Assembly (NCBI RefSeq): GCF_000582685.1
Contig: NZ_KK073765.1
Span: 177,382-241,381 of the forward strand
DNA from: [Scytonema hofmanni] UTEX 2349
Lineage (GTDB): Bacteria; Cyanobacteriota; Cyanobacteriia; Cyanobacteriales; Nostocaceae
Direction: 5' to 3'
DNA: 64,000 bases
Positions 8,825 to 17,445 of the stretch are shown one piece after another. Within the stretch, counting starts at the first letter, position 1. Every line of letters begins with the position of its first letter. The notes below the pieces were generated by a model, which worked only from the letters and a program-made list of their open reading frames with translations, did no database searches and was not told the origin of the DNA. A program made the translations under genes and the position numbers.

Positions 8825-11755
8825 TTATTCTGTTAGTTTTTCTTCTATCGCTTGTACATTTAGTACGGGATTTTTATCACCGAAATTTAATGCTTCTTGG
8901 TTATTTTCTGTTGGTTGTTCTATAGGTTGTACGTTTATTACGAATTTTTTATTAGTTGAATTTAATAGCTCTTTGGTTTCTTCTGTTGGTTCTTCTTGGC
9001 GAATCATCCCTACGTATGCTTCAGAGAATTTAACCATTCCCAACATGGGATTTTGTTTATATTTGGTGAGATATAGGGTACGTAATTCTTGCTCGTTGGG
9101 GTTGTTAGCAACAGCAGCAAGCAGGCAATAAGCTGGATAATATCTACAAAAAGTTAGTTTGCCATTATCGTCAAGCAACCACTGCGAGTAAATACTTTCG
9201 CGTTTGGGGAAGAAAGCTTCTGTGCTGTTACGAGAAATAATTTCTGATGGATATTTAAATCTGGCGATAAATGGGTCTACTGCTGATGTTTGAATCCGTC
9301 CTATAAGGCGGGTTGTAAGGTTGGCGAATATTTTAGGAGCAGATTTACTTTGGAAGATACTTTCCGGTTCTTGGGCTGATAAAATAACTCTGATACCAGC
9401 TTTTGCACCGTTAGCGCAGAGTCTGCCGATTAGTTCGGCTATACTTTCAAAGTTGAAGAGAATCGGCGCTTCATCTAGGAAAAAAATCGATGCTTTACTC
9501 GACAATGCTCGACGTAGGGCGGCTGCATATGCTGAGAGTGCAAGTATTGCTGCGTCTGTTTCGCTCCCTAGCGATCGCAAGGCAAATACTAATAGCCGAG
9601 CATCTGTTCTAAAACTAGATGGTTTAGCAACTGACTGACCTACTCTTGAATTTAGCCAGAATTTTATCCGCAGTCTAATTTGGTCAAGTGCATCTAAAAT
9701 ATCCTTACTGTTATTGGCAATTGAATCTAATTTGATATATCCAGGCGAACAGAAATTATAGAAATCTTGGAGAGTTGGAATATCATTCCACTCAGGTGTT
9801 CCTACACCTGATTCAAAAGCAAGTTTATATCGTAATTTGATATCATCGTCGTTAAAGAAAGTTTCAATCCCAAGGGTCAGAATACTTTCAATATTTGATA
9901 TCATCGTGGGACTAACGTTAGCTCGGTTAGTACCAAGCACCATTGTCATAAGCGTTGATTTCAAGAACTCCTTGAAATCAGTCATTCGCTCTTTGATCAG
10001 CTCAGGTTCGTATCCCCTCAAATCGGGAAGTTCAAATAAGTTATTTGCCTCCTTAGTGATGTCAAAGTAAGCACCTTCTTCACCCATCAACTGCGTATAA
10101 TCTGTGAAAGTAGAACTACCGTCTGGTTTGGGATAGTCCAGGGCGATGACGGGGATACCTTGAGCTAAAGCTGGTGTTAATAACCCGGCTACTAGTACAG
10201 ATTTACCAGCCCTAGTTGTACCGAAGACTGCAAGATTTTTGTGCTGGGTGTACAAGTCGAGATGTACGGGGGTTCCTCCTTCTTCGGCTATAAGCTCAAA
10301 CCCAGATTTATCGCCTGTGGAGGTACGTACTAGGGGCATAATTCCCGGTACTTCAGAAGAGAAATAGGGGAGACGGCGATTAAACGGTTTTGTTAGTAAA
10401 TTTTCCCAAATAATAGGTACTGTTTGCGACCAGGTTTTCCATGCGTATTCTATTTCTCTATCAACTACTGCCGGTCGTAGGAAACAACTGGAGATATATC
10501 TGTAAGCTTCATCAAGTTTTTGACGGCTGCTACGATAAATACAGAAGACAACCGCCGTGTGGATAGGTATAGAACCTAATAGGATAGTTTCTTGTGCCCG
10601 CACAGCCTCCTCGATGTTCATGTTTGCCTTGACATCAATAGAGCCTTTATCAGCAGACATGGCGCTGGAGGTGATTGACTGTTTGGTTATGCGCTGAAGG
10701 GCAGTTTTAGCTAGTCCTTGGTTAGCTTTGGATAACTGGCAGATAATTTCGGTATCAGAGATTTTCTCTTTAGAAATTACCTCCCAGAGGTATCGTAGTT
10801 GGTCGTACTCATCAACCCAGCCTTGAGGTTTTTCGCTAAATTGTAGGACACCGATATACTTGTTTTGGAGTTTGACCCAGCTGCGGTCGAGGAAGGGAAC
10901 CGATTGTTCGTTTTCCAGGACTAAGTGTTTGATATGGAAATCGCTTGTTTGTTCTTCTTTGAGTCCTGTTTCATCAAGGATAAGGCGATTGGGGATGGGG
11001 GGTACTTCACTACGGTTAAATTGATTCCAGATAACTTCCCAGATATCGCTTGCTGTAAGTACTTTGGCGCTTAACCCCATTGTGTTGGAGATAATTTGCT
11101 CCCACATTTGAAATCCAGATGTGAAGCTATCTTTTAAAATAGTTTCAATGCGCTGGTGCCTGACAGCATGAATTTCTCCAGTAAATCCTTGCCAGTATGT
11201 TTGCAGTTGCTTGATAGTTTTTTCAATGGGGTCGTTGCTTTTGCTGTTTTCAGCTGCAAGTACGGTATAAGTACACCAGAAGCGGAGGAATTTATTTTTA
11301 CGTACCCCTGCGAGTGTGAGTTCCCTTGCCCGTAGCCGTTCTGACCTCATTAGTAGAGTTAGCTGTTCGAGATCGCACTGTTTTTCGACTTTCTTTAGCT
11401 CTTGTTGCCGAAAGGTATCATCGGTAAACGAACCAATGTGGATTGTTAGGGTTTCGCGTTCGGGTAGTTCCTTGAGTCCACCCTCGATATTTTCAAATAT
11501 AGGTAGGATTTGTTCTTCTGGAAGGGATGGGTGAATCCCTTGGATATCAAAGCAAAACCTAATTTGAATATCTTCCTTTTTCTTGAGAATGATTGCGCCA
11601 ACATTCTTACGACCGCCAAGTGAGATACTTGCAATTCCTGCTAAGTGGGTAATATCCTCAAATGGCGTGAGACCTTTTACTACCCCAAGTTGTTCGGTTT
11701 CGAGGGATTGTCTGCCAAGTTTATCTTTTGGCTTCTTGGGTTTGGTTGAAGTCAT
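8825..11755 (-). CDS. VirB4/TraC-type conjugation ATPase
   Basis: A 976-residue ATPase that powers pilus assembly and substrate transfer in type IV secretion. Walker A is seen near residue 513 (FGTTRAGKSVLVAG) and Walker B near residue 758 (IFFLDEAPILF), followed by an arginine-finger-like helix (GIRVILSAQEPES). The N-terminal 450 residues correspond to the VirB4 N-terminal domain. Length is at the upper end for VirB4 proteins (about 800-900 aa), owing to a low-complexity tail of about 60 residues with two related copies of a (V/L)NVQ(P/A)IE segment. It lies 41 bp downstream of the VirB3-like gene. Family assignment is firm. Confidence 0.85.
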   Translation of the reverse strand: MTSTKPKKPKDKLGRQSLETEQLGVVKGLTPFEDITHLAGIASISLGGRKNVGAIILKKKEDIQIRFCFDIQGIHPSLPEEQILPIFENIEGGLKELPERETLTIHIGSFTDDTFRQQELKKVEKQCDLEQLTLLMRSERLRARELTLAGVRKNKFLRFWCTYTVLAAENSKSNDPIEKTIKQLQTYWQGFTGEIHAVRHQRIETILKDSFTSGFQMWEQIISNTMGLSAKVLTASDIWEVIWNQFNRSEVPPIPNRLILDETGLKEEQTSDFHIKHLVLENEQSVPFLDRSWVKLQNKYIGVLQFSEKPQGWVDEYDQLRYLWEVISKEKISDTEIICQLSKANQGLAKTALQRITKQSITSSAMSADKGSIDVKANMNIEEAVRAQETILLGSIPIHTAVVFCIYRSSRQKLDEAYRYISSCFLRPAVVDREIEYAWKTWSQTVPIIWENLLTKPFNRRLPYFSSEVPGIMPLVRTSTGDKSGFELIAEEGGTPVHLDLYTQHKNLAVFGTTRAGKSVLVAGLLTPALAQGIPVIALDYPKPDGSSTFTDYTQLMGEEGAYFDITKEANNLFELPDLRGYEPELIKERMTDFKEFLKSTLMTMVLGTNRANVSPTMISNIESILTLGIETFFNDDDIKLRYKLAFESGVGTPEWNDIPTLQDFYNFCSPGYIKLDSIANNSKDILDALDQIRLRIKFWLNSRVGQSVAKPSSFRTDARLLVFALRSLGSETDAAILALSAYAAALRRALSSKASIFFLDEAPILFNFESIAELIGRLCANGAKAGIRVILSAQEPESIFQSKSAPKIFANLTTRLIGRIQTSAVDPFIARFKYPSEIISRNSTEAFFPKRESIYSQWLLDDNGKLTFCRYYPAYCLLAAVANNPNEQELRTLYLTKYKQNPMLGMVKFSEAYVGMIRQEEPTEETKELLNSTNKKFVINVQPIEQPTENNQEALNFGDKNPVLNVQAIEEKLTE

Positions 11756-11796
11756 GACGATAACTCTCTGCGTTAATATTTATTGACAATTGAAGA

Positions 11797-12129
11797 TTAT
11801 TTGCGCTTTTTGCGTTTGGGTTTTCTTGTTGGTGAGGAAGGTGGATTCACCAGTGAGACGAAGGGTTTATATCCGCGAGTGATGCGGGGAGTACCGACAA
11901 ACTTACCTAAGAAGGCTTTATTTGATGTGACCGTCCACCAGGTTGCCCATCCCCAGGTGATTGATATTCCCGTTGCCAGCCATCCTGCTTGAAGAAATCC
12001 CTTCACTACGAAATACATAATGAGTGCGATCGCACTCCAAGGAACAATTTGGTCGGCAGGAAATGGACCGAGCCGAGGTTGGTCGCCTAAGACTTGGTTG
12101 ACGGTACGGAATTCTCTGTCTCTAGGCAT
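11797..12129 (-). CDS. VirB3/TrbD-like small membrane protein
   Basis: A 110-residue protein with two closely spaced hydrophobic segments (IVPWSAIALIMYFVVKGF and WLATGISITWGWATWW) and a strongly basic, lysine-rich tail. VirB3/TrbD proteins are about this size, are found directly upstream of virB4, and assist pilin assembly with it. Here it lies between the pilin-like gene and the VirB4 ATPase, with gaps of 48 and 41 bp. Assignment is by position and topology. Confidence 0.55.
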   Translation of the reverse strand: MPRDREFRTVNQVLGDQPRLGPFPADQIVPWSAIALIMYFVVKGFLQAGWLATGISITWGWATWWTVTSNKAFLGKFVGTPRITRGYKPFVSLVNPPSSPTRKPKRKKRK

Positions 12130-12177
12130 TGCTTTTTGGGTTGGGAGTGGTTTTTTACCACTCCTCTCATGATTTGA

Positions 12178-12798
12178 TTAGCCTCCTGCGCCACCGCCAC
12201 CAACGACGAGTCCTGAAAGAATGTCCCCAACAACTACGGTGATGGCGATGATAATTGGGGTACGGGCAATGGTCTGCCAATCTTCGTCATTTCTTGCTGC
12301 TTGCACCACCCGAATAAGACCGATAGCAAGATAGATAAGGAACAGACCGCGCAGTACTGCGAAGATGAATCCAGTTACTTTTTGATCTATACCGGGGAAG
12401 TAATTGGCATCTTTGAAGAATTTTTCAGCGTTGTTCATGAATTGGGCGCTGGCGGGTGCAACTGACATATCCAGTAGAAATACCGCACCCACTAAGCAAA
12501 ACATGATTGTGTAAATGTTTACGCCGTACTTGCGCTGCCATTTTTCAAAGTTGGAAAGCAGGCTGTTTGCTTCTTTGGGCATTAATGCGACACCGGCAGT
12601 AGCGAACGCTAATGATGCCATAAGCATGTTGTGGATTGAAATATCCACAAGCATCAATCCGGTACCAACAACCATCAAACCGGCGATTGTGCCATTTTCT
12701 TTCCAATTGCGGCGGCGACGTACTGGTGCGGGATATCCGTATTCTTGTTCGTATGATGTGTAGTTGTTATTGTAATCTGGGTCGTAGTTTGTTCTCAT
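12178..12798 (-). CDS. VirB2-like pilin precursor with unusually long leader
   Basis: A 206-residue protein at the head of the secretion operon. Residues 36-73 are hydrophobic, and residues about 94-118 form a second hydrophobic stretch ending in APASA just before QF, a good signal-peptidase I site. The remaining 88 residues contain two membrane helices (FIFAVLRGLFLIYLAIGLI and IIIAITVVVGDILSGLVV) and a glycine-rich end, which matches a mature VirB2/TrbC pilin. Typical VirB2 precursors are about 120 aa, so the 118-residue leader with an extra membrane segment is odd. Processing at the APASA site is inferred. Confidence 0.55.
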   Translation of the reverse strand: MRTNYDPDYNNNYTSYEQEYGYPAPVRRRRNWKENGTIAGLMVVGTGLMLVDISIHNMLMASLAFATAGVALMPKEANSLLSNFEKWQRKYGVNIYTIMFCLVGAVFLLDMSVAPASAQFMNNAEKFFKDANYFPGIDQKVTGFIFAVLRGLFLIYLAIGLIRVVQAARNDEDWQTIARTPIIIAITVVVGDILSGLVVGGGGAGG

Positions 12799-13100
12799 GT
12801 GCGCGTAATTATGAATTTATGAGAGCTAATTTCAACAAAAAGAACGACGTTGGGTATTTTAGTCCCGGCAAAGTACCCTACGAGAAGAGCAAAGCCTAAT
12901 GGAGAATTGGTATTTTTTAAAACTCTTAAAAGCTTTGCGGCTTATGTGTTTATTCTATGGGTGGTAGTAATTCGGATACATCCGATTAATTGTTTAAGTT
13001 TTGACGTTATCTTTGCCTATAAAGTGTTGCAGCAAATTTCAAATATAGTTGGATTGACAAAGTTAATAATGTATCTCAACCCTATTTTGAAGCAAAGTAA

Positions 13101-13132
13101 AATCCCTAAAAGCAACTTTGCTTTTAGGGATT
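13101..13132. terminator. Perfect 13-bp inverted repeat, terminator-like
   Basis: AATCCCTAAAAGC pairs exactly with GCTTTTAGGGATT across a 6-base loop (AACTTT). There is no T-run after it in either direction. It could therefore be a transcript-end hairpin, a protein-binding palindrome or a transposon relic. Confidence 0.4.
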
Positions 13133-13189
13133 GAATACCTGATTATTGCTAATACATTAAGGCAAAAAAAGTGACTAGTACCGCAAGGC

Positions 13190-13214
13190 GGAAGTCAAAA
13201 GTCAAAAGTCAAAA
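13190..13214 (+). repeat. Short tandem heptamer repeat (GTCAAAA)n
   Basis: Three consecutive GTCAAAA units (AAGTCAAAAGTCAAAAGTC followed by AAAA). Heptameric STRRs of this kind are typical of filamentous heterocystous cyanobacteria and support the taxonomic inference. Confidence 0.7.
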
Positions 13215-13246
13215 AGCTTATAGGGCAGAATTTTTGGCGATTTGGA

Positions 13247-13281
13247 ATGGGTGGTTTATTTCCGCCATGCTGTACTAGCCT
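13247..13281 (+). repeat. Solo copy of the IsrB-element left-end sequence
   Basis: This 35-bp stretch matches 42892-42926, immediately upstream of the IsrB gene, at 32 of 35 positions. Both contain CGCCATGCTGTACTAGCC. Similarity stops abruptly on both sides. It is probably the left end of an IS200/IS605-type or non-autonomous element related to the IsrB element. Confidence 0.55.
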
Positions 13282-13409
13282 TGTTTTCTAGATCCTCTCC
13301 CAAAGGGAGACCTAGGCGCGAACGATACAAGAGCGACTTTTTACTCCGGAAGGCTGGTCACTTTTTTCCGACTTCCTCCACTAATATGTTCTTTGATGAT
13401 GAATTGAGA

Positions 13410-14186
13410 CTATTTAATATTTAGTTTTATAAATTTCCCGTTATTTAACCCTAGAGAATCTACGCTATTTGCGGGCAATTCGATTACTTGATTTACAGGA
13501 TGAACTGAATTGTATTTAGGACATTCCCTCGTTGTACAGGGTGGTGCATTCCTGACGATATGTTTAATTTCTCCATCTTTGAGAAATATCATATCTAGGG
13601 GGATGTGAGTATCCTTCATCCACAAGCTAATTGCTTCGGGTTTGTTGATAACAAATAGCATCCCTTGGTTGTTAGGTAAGTATGAGCGGAATTTGAGTCC
13701 TTTGGATAGTTCCTTATTTTCTCTTGCTACCTCTAGTTGGAAGGTTTGATTGTTGGTAGTAAAGCTTGCACCAATCGGTAGATACTGGGGCTGACAAGTC
13801 CAAAAGTAGAGTGCTAGGGGTGAGAGAGCAGCAGTAAAGCCAGCAATTGGTCCAGCGAAATTCAGAATTTTGAAGAATAGGCTTTTTTCTGGAGTTTGCG
13901 ATCGCTTAGTTTGATTGGTTTGTTTTGTGAATTCCATAATTTTAGATAAATCAAGTGGTAAAGTGGTTAGATTTCTATCATTCAATTGGAGATCTAATGC
14001 AGTTAAAACTGCATGAGTTGCTTTCCTTCCAGGTCGTGCTAACACGCTCGTTTCCCGCATACCAAGAGGTTTATTATGAGCTGGTATGCTTGCATTGATT
14101 CCCAAACATTTCTGGAAACTTTGAACTAATTTATAATGTTTGCTATCCGAAAATATCAATGTTACCAACAGCAAATTTAGACTCAT
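13410..14186 (-). CDS. Membrane-anchored DUF192 protein
   Basis: The C-terminal 120 residues are a DUF192 domain: GLKFRSYLPNNQGMLFVI, SLWMKDTHIPLDMIFL and a cysteine pair (PPCTTREC) are characteristic. DUF192 proteins are small beta-rich proteins of unknown function, normally exported. Counting from ATG 14186, a transmembrane helix at about residues 106-129 (AGPIAGFTAALSPLALYFW) puts the domain outside the membrane. The N-terminal region is unusual and unrecognised. The start is uncertain: ATG 14186 and TTG 14159 both overlap the end of the upstream AAA+ gene, while ATG 14060 does not. The overlap with the ATPase gene implies translational coupling. The domain call is firm and the function unknown. 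Confidence 0.65.
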   Translation of the reverse strand: MSLNLLLVTLIFSDSKHYKLVQSFQKCLGINASIPAHNKPLGMRETSVLARPGRKATHAVLTALDLQLNDRNLTTLPLDLSKIMEFTKQTNQTKRSQTPEKSLFFKILNFAGPIAGFTAALSPLALYFWTCQPQYLPIGASFTTNNQTFQLEVARENKELSKGLKFRSYLPNNQGMLFVINKPEAISLWMKDTHIPLDMIFLKDGEIKHIVRNAPPCTTRECPKYNSVHPVNQVIELPANSVDSLGLNNGKFIKLNIK

Positions 14187-15801
14187 CGAGGGGGCTAGAT
14201 GGTAAAGCTTGTTGGTCTGCCTTATTCCGCATCGACTCAACTTTATCAGCTTCTCGAATGGCAAGAGGGTTCATCTGGCGGCGTTCTTCTAACAGTGCTT
14301 CGATGGTTAGTTCGAGTGGAGGAAGTTCGCTTGGATTATGCGTATTTTCTGCTACTGTCTCATAGAATATTGTACTGGCGGCGCGTTCGACAATTGTCTG
14401 GATTTCAGCACCTACACACCTATTGGTAGCTTTAAGTATTCTGCGCCACTGTTCTGAGTCCCAAGGGTCGCCGCCATTACGGAATCGCTTGTCAAATCGA
14501 GCGGCGTGCAGTTTGAAGATAGTATACCTTTCCCCATTGTTCGGCAGGTCTATCTTGAATAGGTAGTCAAACCGTCCAGCGCGGGTTAACTCTGGCGGCA
14601 ACCACTCCATACGGTTAACGGACGCTATAATTAATACATCTGACTGTCTTTCTTGCATCCATGTTAATAGCTTACCCGCTAATCGTTTAGCTAGGTCATC
14701 ATCACCGGCAAAACCTTTATCAAAATCGTCAAAATAAAGTATTATTTGTGACAATTTATCGGCTAATTTGAGCAATCGTTCGAGTTTGATTTCAGCGAGA
14801 GAGCCGAAACTGCGGAAGTTGCCCCAATCGACCATTATCAAGGGTATGCCCATATTCTGGGAGCAGGTTTTTGCCGAATGGGATTTACCCGTCCCTGGTG
14901 GTCCTACTAGCATAATACCTTTGGGTACTTTGAGGTTATATTGCTTGGCGCGGGGGGTAAGCAGCCTTTTGAATTTTTTGAATGACTCCTGCATAAGTTC
15001 TAACCCACCGAGTTGGACTTTGGGTGGGGGTAGGAACTCAATATCATAGAGGCGGTTGAGGAGTTGAATTTTCTGTTTGAGGAGGGATTGCGCTACAGAT
15101 CCTGAATTACTGAAATCTGTGGTTTTTCTAATACATGCCAGCAGGTTAAGTATATCTGATATATACAACCCCATTCCGGCGATCGCTACTGTGAGGTAGT
15201 CTGTGTCTGCATATTCTGGGGGTAGTACACAGCCTTGAGTGAGTGATTTGATAATTTCTCCGACATCAGGTAAATCTTGTTTCCAGATAGGAATTTCGGC
15301 GGCGATATCGCTACTAATATCAGCAGTTGCTCCGAGAAGTAGGGCAACTTTACCAGTATTTTGGTTATAAAGTTTAATATTAATCAGTGAAGATTTAATC
15401 CACTCTGATATTAATAAAAATTCAGCTTCTGGGAAACTATTTTCTTGAATCCAGGGGTATATATTCTCGACGATTAATACCCCATTTTCCTGATATTCTT
15501 TCCAAAAATTGAGTAGATGAAAATAATCTTCTTTATTATGTTTTGGTTTGGGAATGTAGCCTTTAAATTCTCCAATCGCTAATTTTGAATTTTTTACTGT
15601 CAATTCTTTGATACTCTCTTCTCCCAGGTTCCAAAGGTAGCATTTATTTCCAGTGGTTTGGCAGAACTGGCTGATATGGGTGAGCAGGCGCAGTCTTTCC
15701 TGGAGGGGAGATTCGCAGGCGATTAAGGGATATTCTTCTTGAATCAGTCCTTCGAGTATCTGGAAGCTGTACATACTTTGTCCGGAGTGTTTTTGGTACA
15801 T
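14143..15801 (-). CDS. Ycf46-like AAA+ ATPase
   Basis: A 552-residue protein. Residues about 1-270 form a divergent N-terminal domain of Ycf46 type (starting MYQKHSGQSMYSFQILEG), and the C-terminal half is an AAA+ module. Walker A is GPPGTGKS near residue 298, Walker B is ILYFDDFD near 354, a sensor segment LIIASVNRMEWLP is present, and RAGRFDYLFKIDLPN is the second region of homology with the arginine finger. In cyanobacteria Ycf46 proteins have been linked to inorganic carbon use and phage/plasmid cargo; here it is plasmid-borne. The last 44 bp overlap the DUF192 gene, so the two are likely co-expressed. The client of the ATPase is unknown. Confidence 0.75.
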   Translation of the reverse strand: MYQKHSGQSMYSFQILEGLIQEEYPLIACESPLQERLRLLTHISQFCQTTGNKCYLWNLGEESIKELTVKNSKLAIGEFKGYIPKPKHNKEDYFHLLNFWKEYQENGVLIVENIYPWIQENSFPEAEFLLISEWIKSSLINIKLYNQNTGKVALLLGATADISSDIAAEIPIWKQDLPDVGEIIKSLTQGCVLPPEYADTDYLTVAIAGMGLYISDILNLLACIRKTTDFSNSGSVAQSLLKQKIQLLNRLYDIEFLPPPKVQLGGLELMQESFKKFKRLLTPRAKQYNLKVPKGIMLVGPPGTGKSHSAKTCSQNMGIPLIMVDWGNFRSFGSLAEIKLERLLKLADKLSQIILYFDDFDKGFAGDDDLAKRLAGKLLTWMQERQSDVLIIASVNRMEWLPPELTRAGRFDYLFKIDLPNNGERYTIFKLHAARFDKRFRNGGDPWDSEQWRRILKATNRCVGAEIQTIVERAASTIFYETVAENTHNPSELPPLELTIEALLEERRQMNPLAIREADKVESMRNKADQQALPSSPLDESKFAVGNIDIFG

Positions 15802-15969
15802 TGTCTTCCATCTGACTCTTAATCTGCATCCAATTTTAGTTGTAAAAAATATCCAACATTTATTGGTTTAAATTACTTCTGCATAGCTGTAAAACTGAGT
15901 GTAACACTATTTCTTATTTGAGGAATATGTAAAGTTGCAGCCTATTATTTAAAGTTTTGATTAACAAGC

Positions 15970-16557
15970 ATGACTAAATCGTCATTACCAGTTCCGTCTT
16001 TTCCCCAAATATTTGTCCCCCAATTGGTTAGAGATAATAAATTTGCTCCCGTGACTGCACCTTCGGGTACGGGTGATGCTCCTATAGGTGCAAGTGAGAA
16101 ATTATTTGAGAATGTTTTGAAGCATTACTTTGGTGAGGGACTTGTTTTACCCCAACAGAAGATGTTACCGACGGGGCACGATTTACATTACACGGCTGAC
16201 TTTTTGATTGTTGAACCTACTACTGGGCTACACCTAGATGTTGAAGTTGATGAGCCGATATCGTTTGCGACGGGAAAACCTACCCACTGTGTTGGGGAGG
16301 ATGATTATCGCAACAAGTGCTTTGTCGAAGCTAACTGGGTGGTGGTGCGGTTTGCAGAAGAACAGGTTTCCAGCCAGCCGGAGCGTTGCGCGCTTGTTAT
16401 AGCTACTGCGATCGCAAAACTGACGGGCAATACTATCTATGAAGAGAAGTTGCGCCACGCGGGTAGGGTAGATGCTATCAAGCAGTGGACACCTCGTCAG
16501 GCTACGAAGCTGAAGAAGGGCAATTACCGTCAGGGTTATTTGGCAAAGAGGAACTAG
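15970..16557 (+). CDS. Stand-alone restriction-endonuclease-like (PD-(D/E)XK/DUF559-type) protein
   Basis: A 195-residue protein. The core reads E43, then YTADFLIVEP (D77), LHLDVEVDEPIS (E92, D94), then DDYRNKCFVEANWVVVRFAEEQV. This order, with a final strand of the form WVVVRF preceded by D..R, matches the VSR/DUF559 branch of the PD-(D/E)XK nuclease fold. A nicking or cleaving role on DNA is therefore likely. It has no partner methyltransferase here and is transcribed away from the AAA+ gene, with a shared 168-bp upstream region. The fold inference is reasonable, the biological target unknown. Confidence 0.55.
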   Translation: MTKSSLPVPSFPQIFVPQLVRDNKFAPVTAPSGTGDAPIGASEKLFENVLKHYFGEGLVLPQQKMLPTGHDLHYTADFLIVEPTTGLHLDVEVDEPISFATGKPTHCVGEDDYRNKCFVEANWVVVRFAEEQVSSQPERCALVIATAIAKLTGNTIYEEKLRHAGRVDAIKQWTPRQATKLKKGNYRQGYLAKRN

Positions 16558-16640
16558 TACAGTTTTTCAGGTATTTAGCCGAGAGCGCTGGGCTACTGAG
16601 TAGGTGGTATTTTCGAGAAAAAATTAGGGAGTTTATCAAG

Positions 16641-16958
16641 ATGAGCAAGTGCGTTACATATTATATCCAGACGAATCCAATTGACCAACTTGTCGAGTAT
16701 TTCGGCACGACGCTAGAGAAACTTACCCTAGCTGATAAGCTGGCATTGCGGGTAATATTAACATATTGGTTATTCCACCGCGAAGTCGCTGATTTAGGTG
16801 AGTATACTTTAAATCATGCTATGGAAGATACGATGCAAGGATATTCAGAAGACTGTCAAATTAACCTGAAAGAAGCGATTGCCATTTTAGAAGATATTGG
16901 CAAGAATGAAGCAGAAGGGTTAATTGAATCACTTACGGCTCAACTGCGCTGTTTGTAA
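16641..16958 (+). CDS. Hypothetical protein (105 aa)
   Basis: Starts at ATG 16641 (MSKCVTYYIQ) with a purine-rich AGGGA 15 bp upstream. The longer reading from 16485 overlaps the nuclease-like gene and lacks an ATG in a sensible place. The product is helical and acidic (TLADKLALRVILTYWLFHREV; EAIAILEDIGKNEAEGLIESL) without cysteine clusters or membrane segments. It lies 83 bp downstream of the nuclease-like gene on the same strand and could be its partner. No family recognised. Confidence 0.5.
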   Translation: MSKCVTYYIQTNPIDQLVEYFGTTLEKLTLADKLALRVILTYWLFHREVADLGEYTLNHAMEDTMQGYSEDCQINLKEAIAILEDIGKNEAEGLIESLTAQLRCL

Positions 16959-17109
16959 AAAATATTGAACTAACGGCTTTGGGCTTTGGCGCTAAATAGG
17001 AAAGCACAAATAAACACAACTATGTGAATAAAGATTAAGGTATTAAAATCTTTTTCCCTTTAGCATAACTGCCTTGTCTCAACGACAAATATTTCTGCTG
17101 ACCTACTTA

Positions 17110-17445
17110 TCATACGGGAATTAGTTTAAGTTCTTTTAATCGTTCCTGAATACCTACTACCTCAACTTCCCAGAATTTTTCAATTGCCAGGTAGAGTTTT
17201 TCAAACTCTTCTGGCTGTTTTTCTAAGAAATTATTTAATTTAAGAGCTAAAGTATCTTCATCTATTGAATGATTGCTGTAAAAAGCTACTATTATCTCGT
17301 CTTTTGAACCTTCACGGTCAAATGTAATGCCACACTTAATCTCTTGAATAAATATTTTGGGCGTGGGAAATTTGTTTTTTCTATCTTTGAAACTGAGGGC
17401 TATACTTTTGAGTTCTTCTATTGAAAAATTTTCCATGTTTCTCAT
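17110..17445 (-). CDS. Hypothetical protein (111 aa)
   Basis: No family recognised. The ATG at 17445 is followed by a second in-frame ATG three codons later (MRNMENFS), either of which could be the start. Composition is that of a small soluble alpha/beta protein with charged helices (NNFLEKQPEEFEKLYLAIEKFW). It stands alone and convergent to the 16641 gene, with about 150 bp of untranslated sequence between their ends. Confidence 0.45.
   Translation of the reverse strand: MRNMENFSIEELKSIALSFKDRKNKFPTPKIFIQEIKCGITFDREGSKDEIIVAFYSNHSIDEDTLALKLNNFLEKQPEEFEKLYLAIEKFWEVEVVGIQERLKELKLIPV

Larger units (their letters stand above)
12799..13409. other. Intergenic region with repeats upstream of secretion operon
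   Basis: A 611-bp region between the pilin-like gene and the DUF192 gene, with no convincing ORF. It holds a 13-bp perfect inverted repeat (13101-13132), heptamer tandem repeats (about 13190-13214) and a 35-bp stretch shared with the IsrB element end (13247-13281). It also has a palindromic motif near 13297-13308 (CTCTCCCAAAGG...). The promoter of the secretion operon should lie near 12800-12900, but no clear boxes were identified. Confidence 0.5.

Noticed and set aside
13190..13214. Possible CRISPR-like repeat
   Set aside because: Seven-base tandem units without spacers are STRRs, not CRISPR. No array with regular spacers was seen anywhere in the window.
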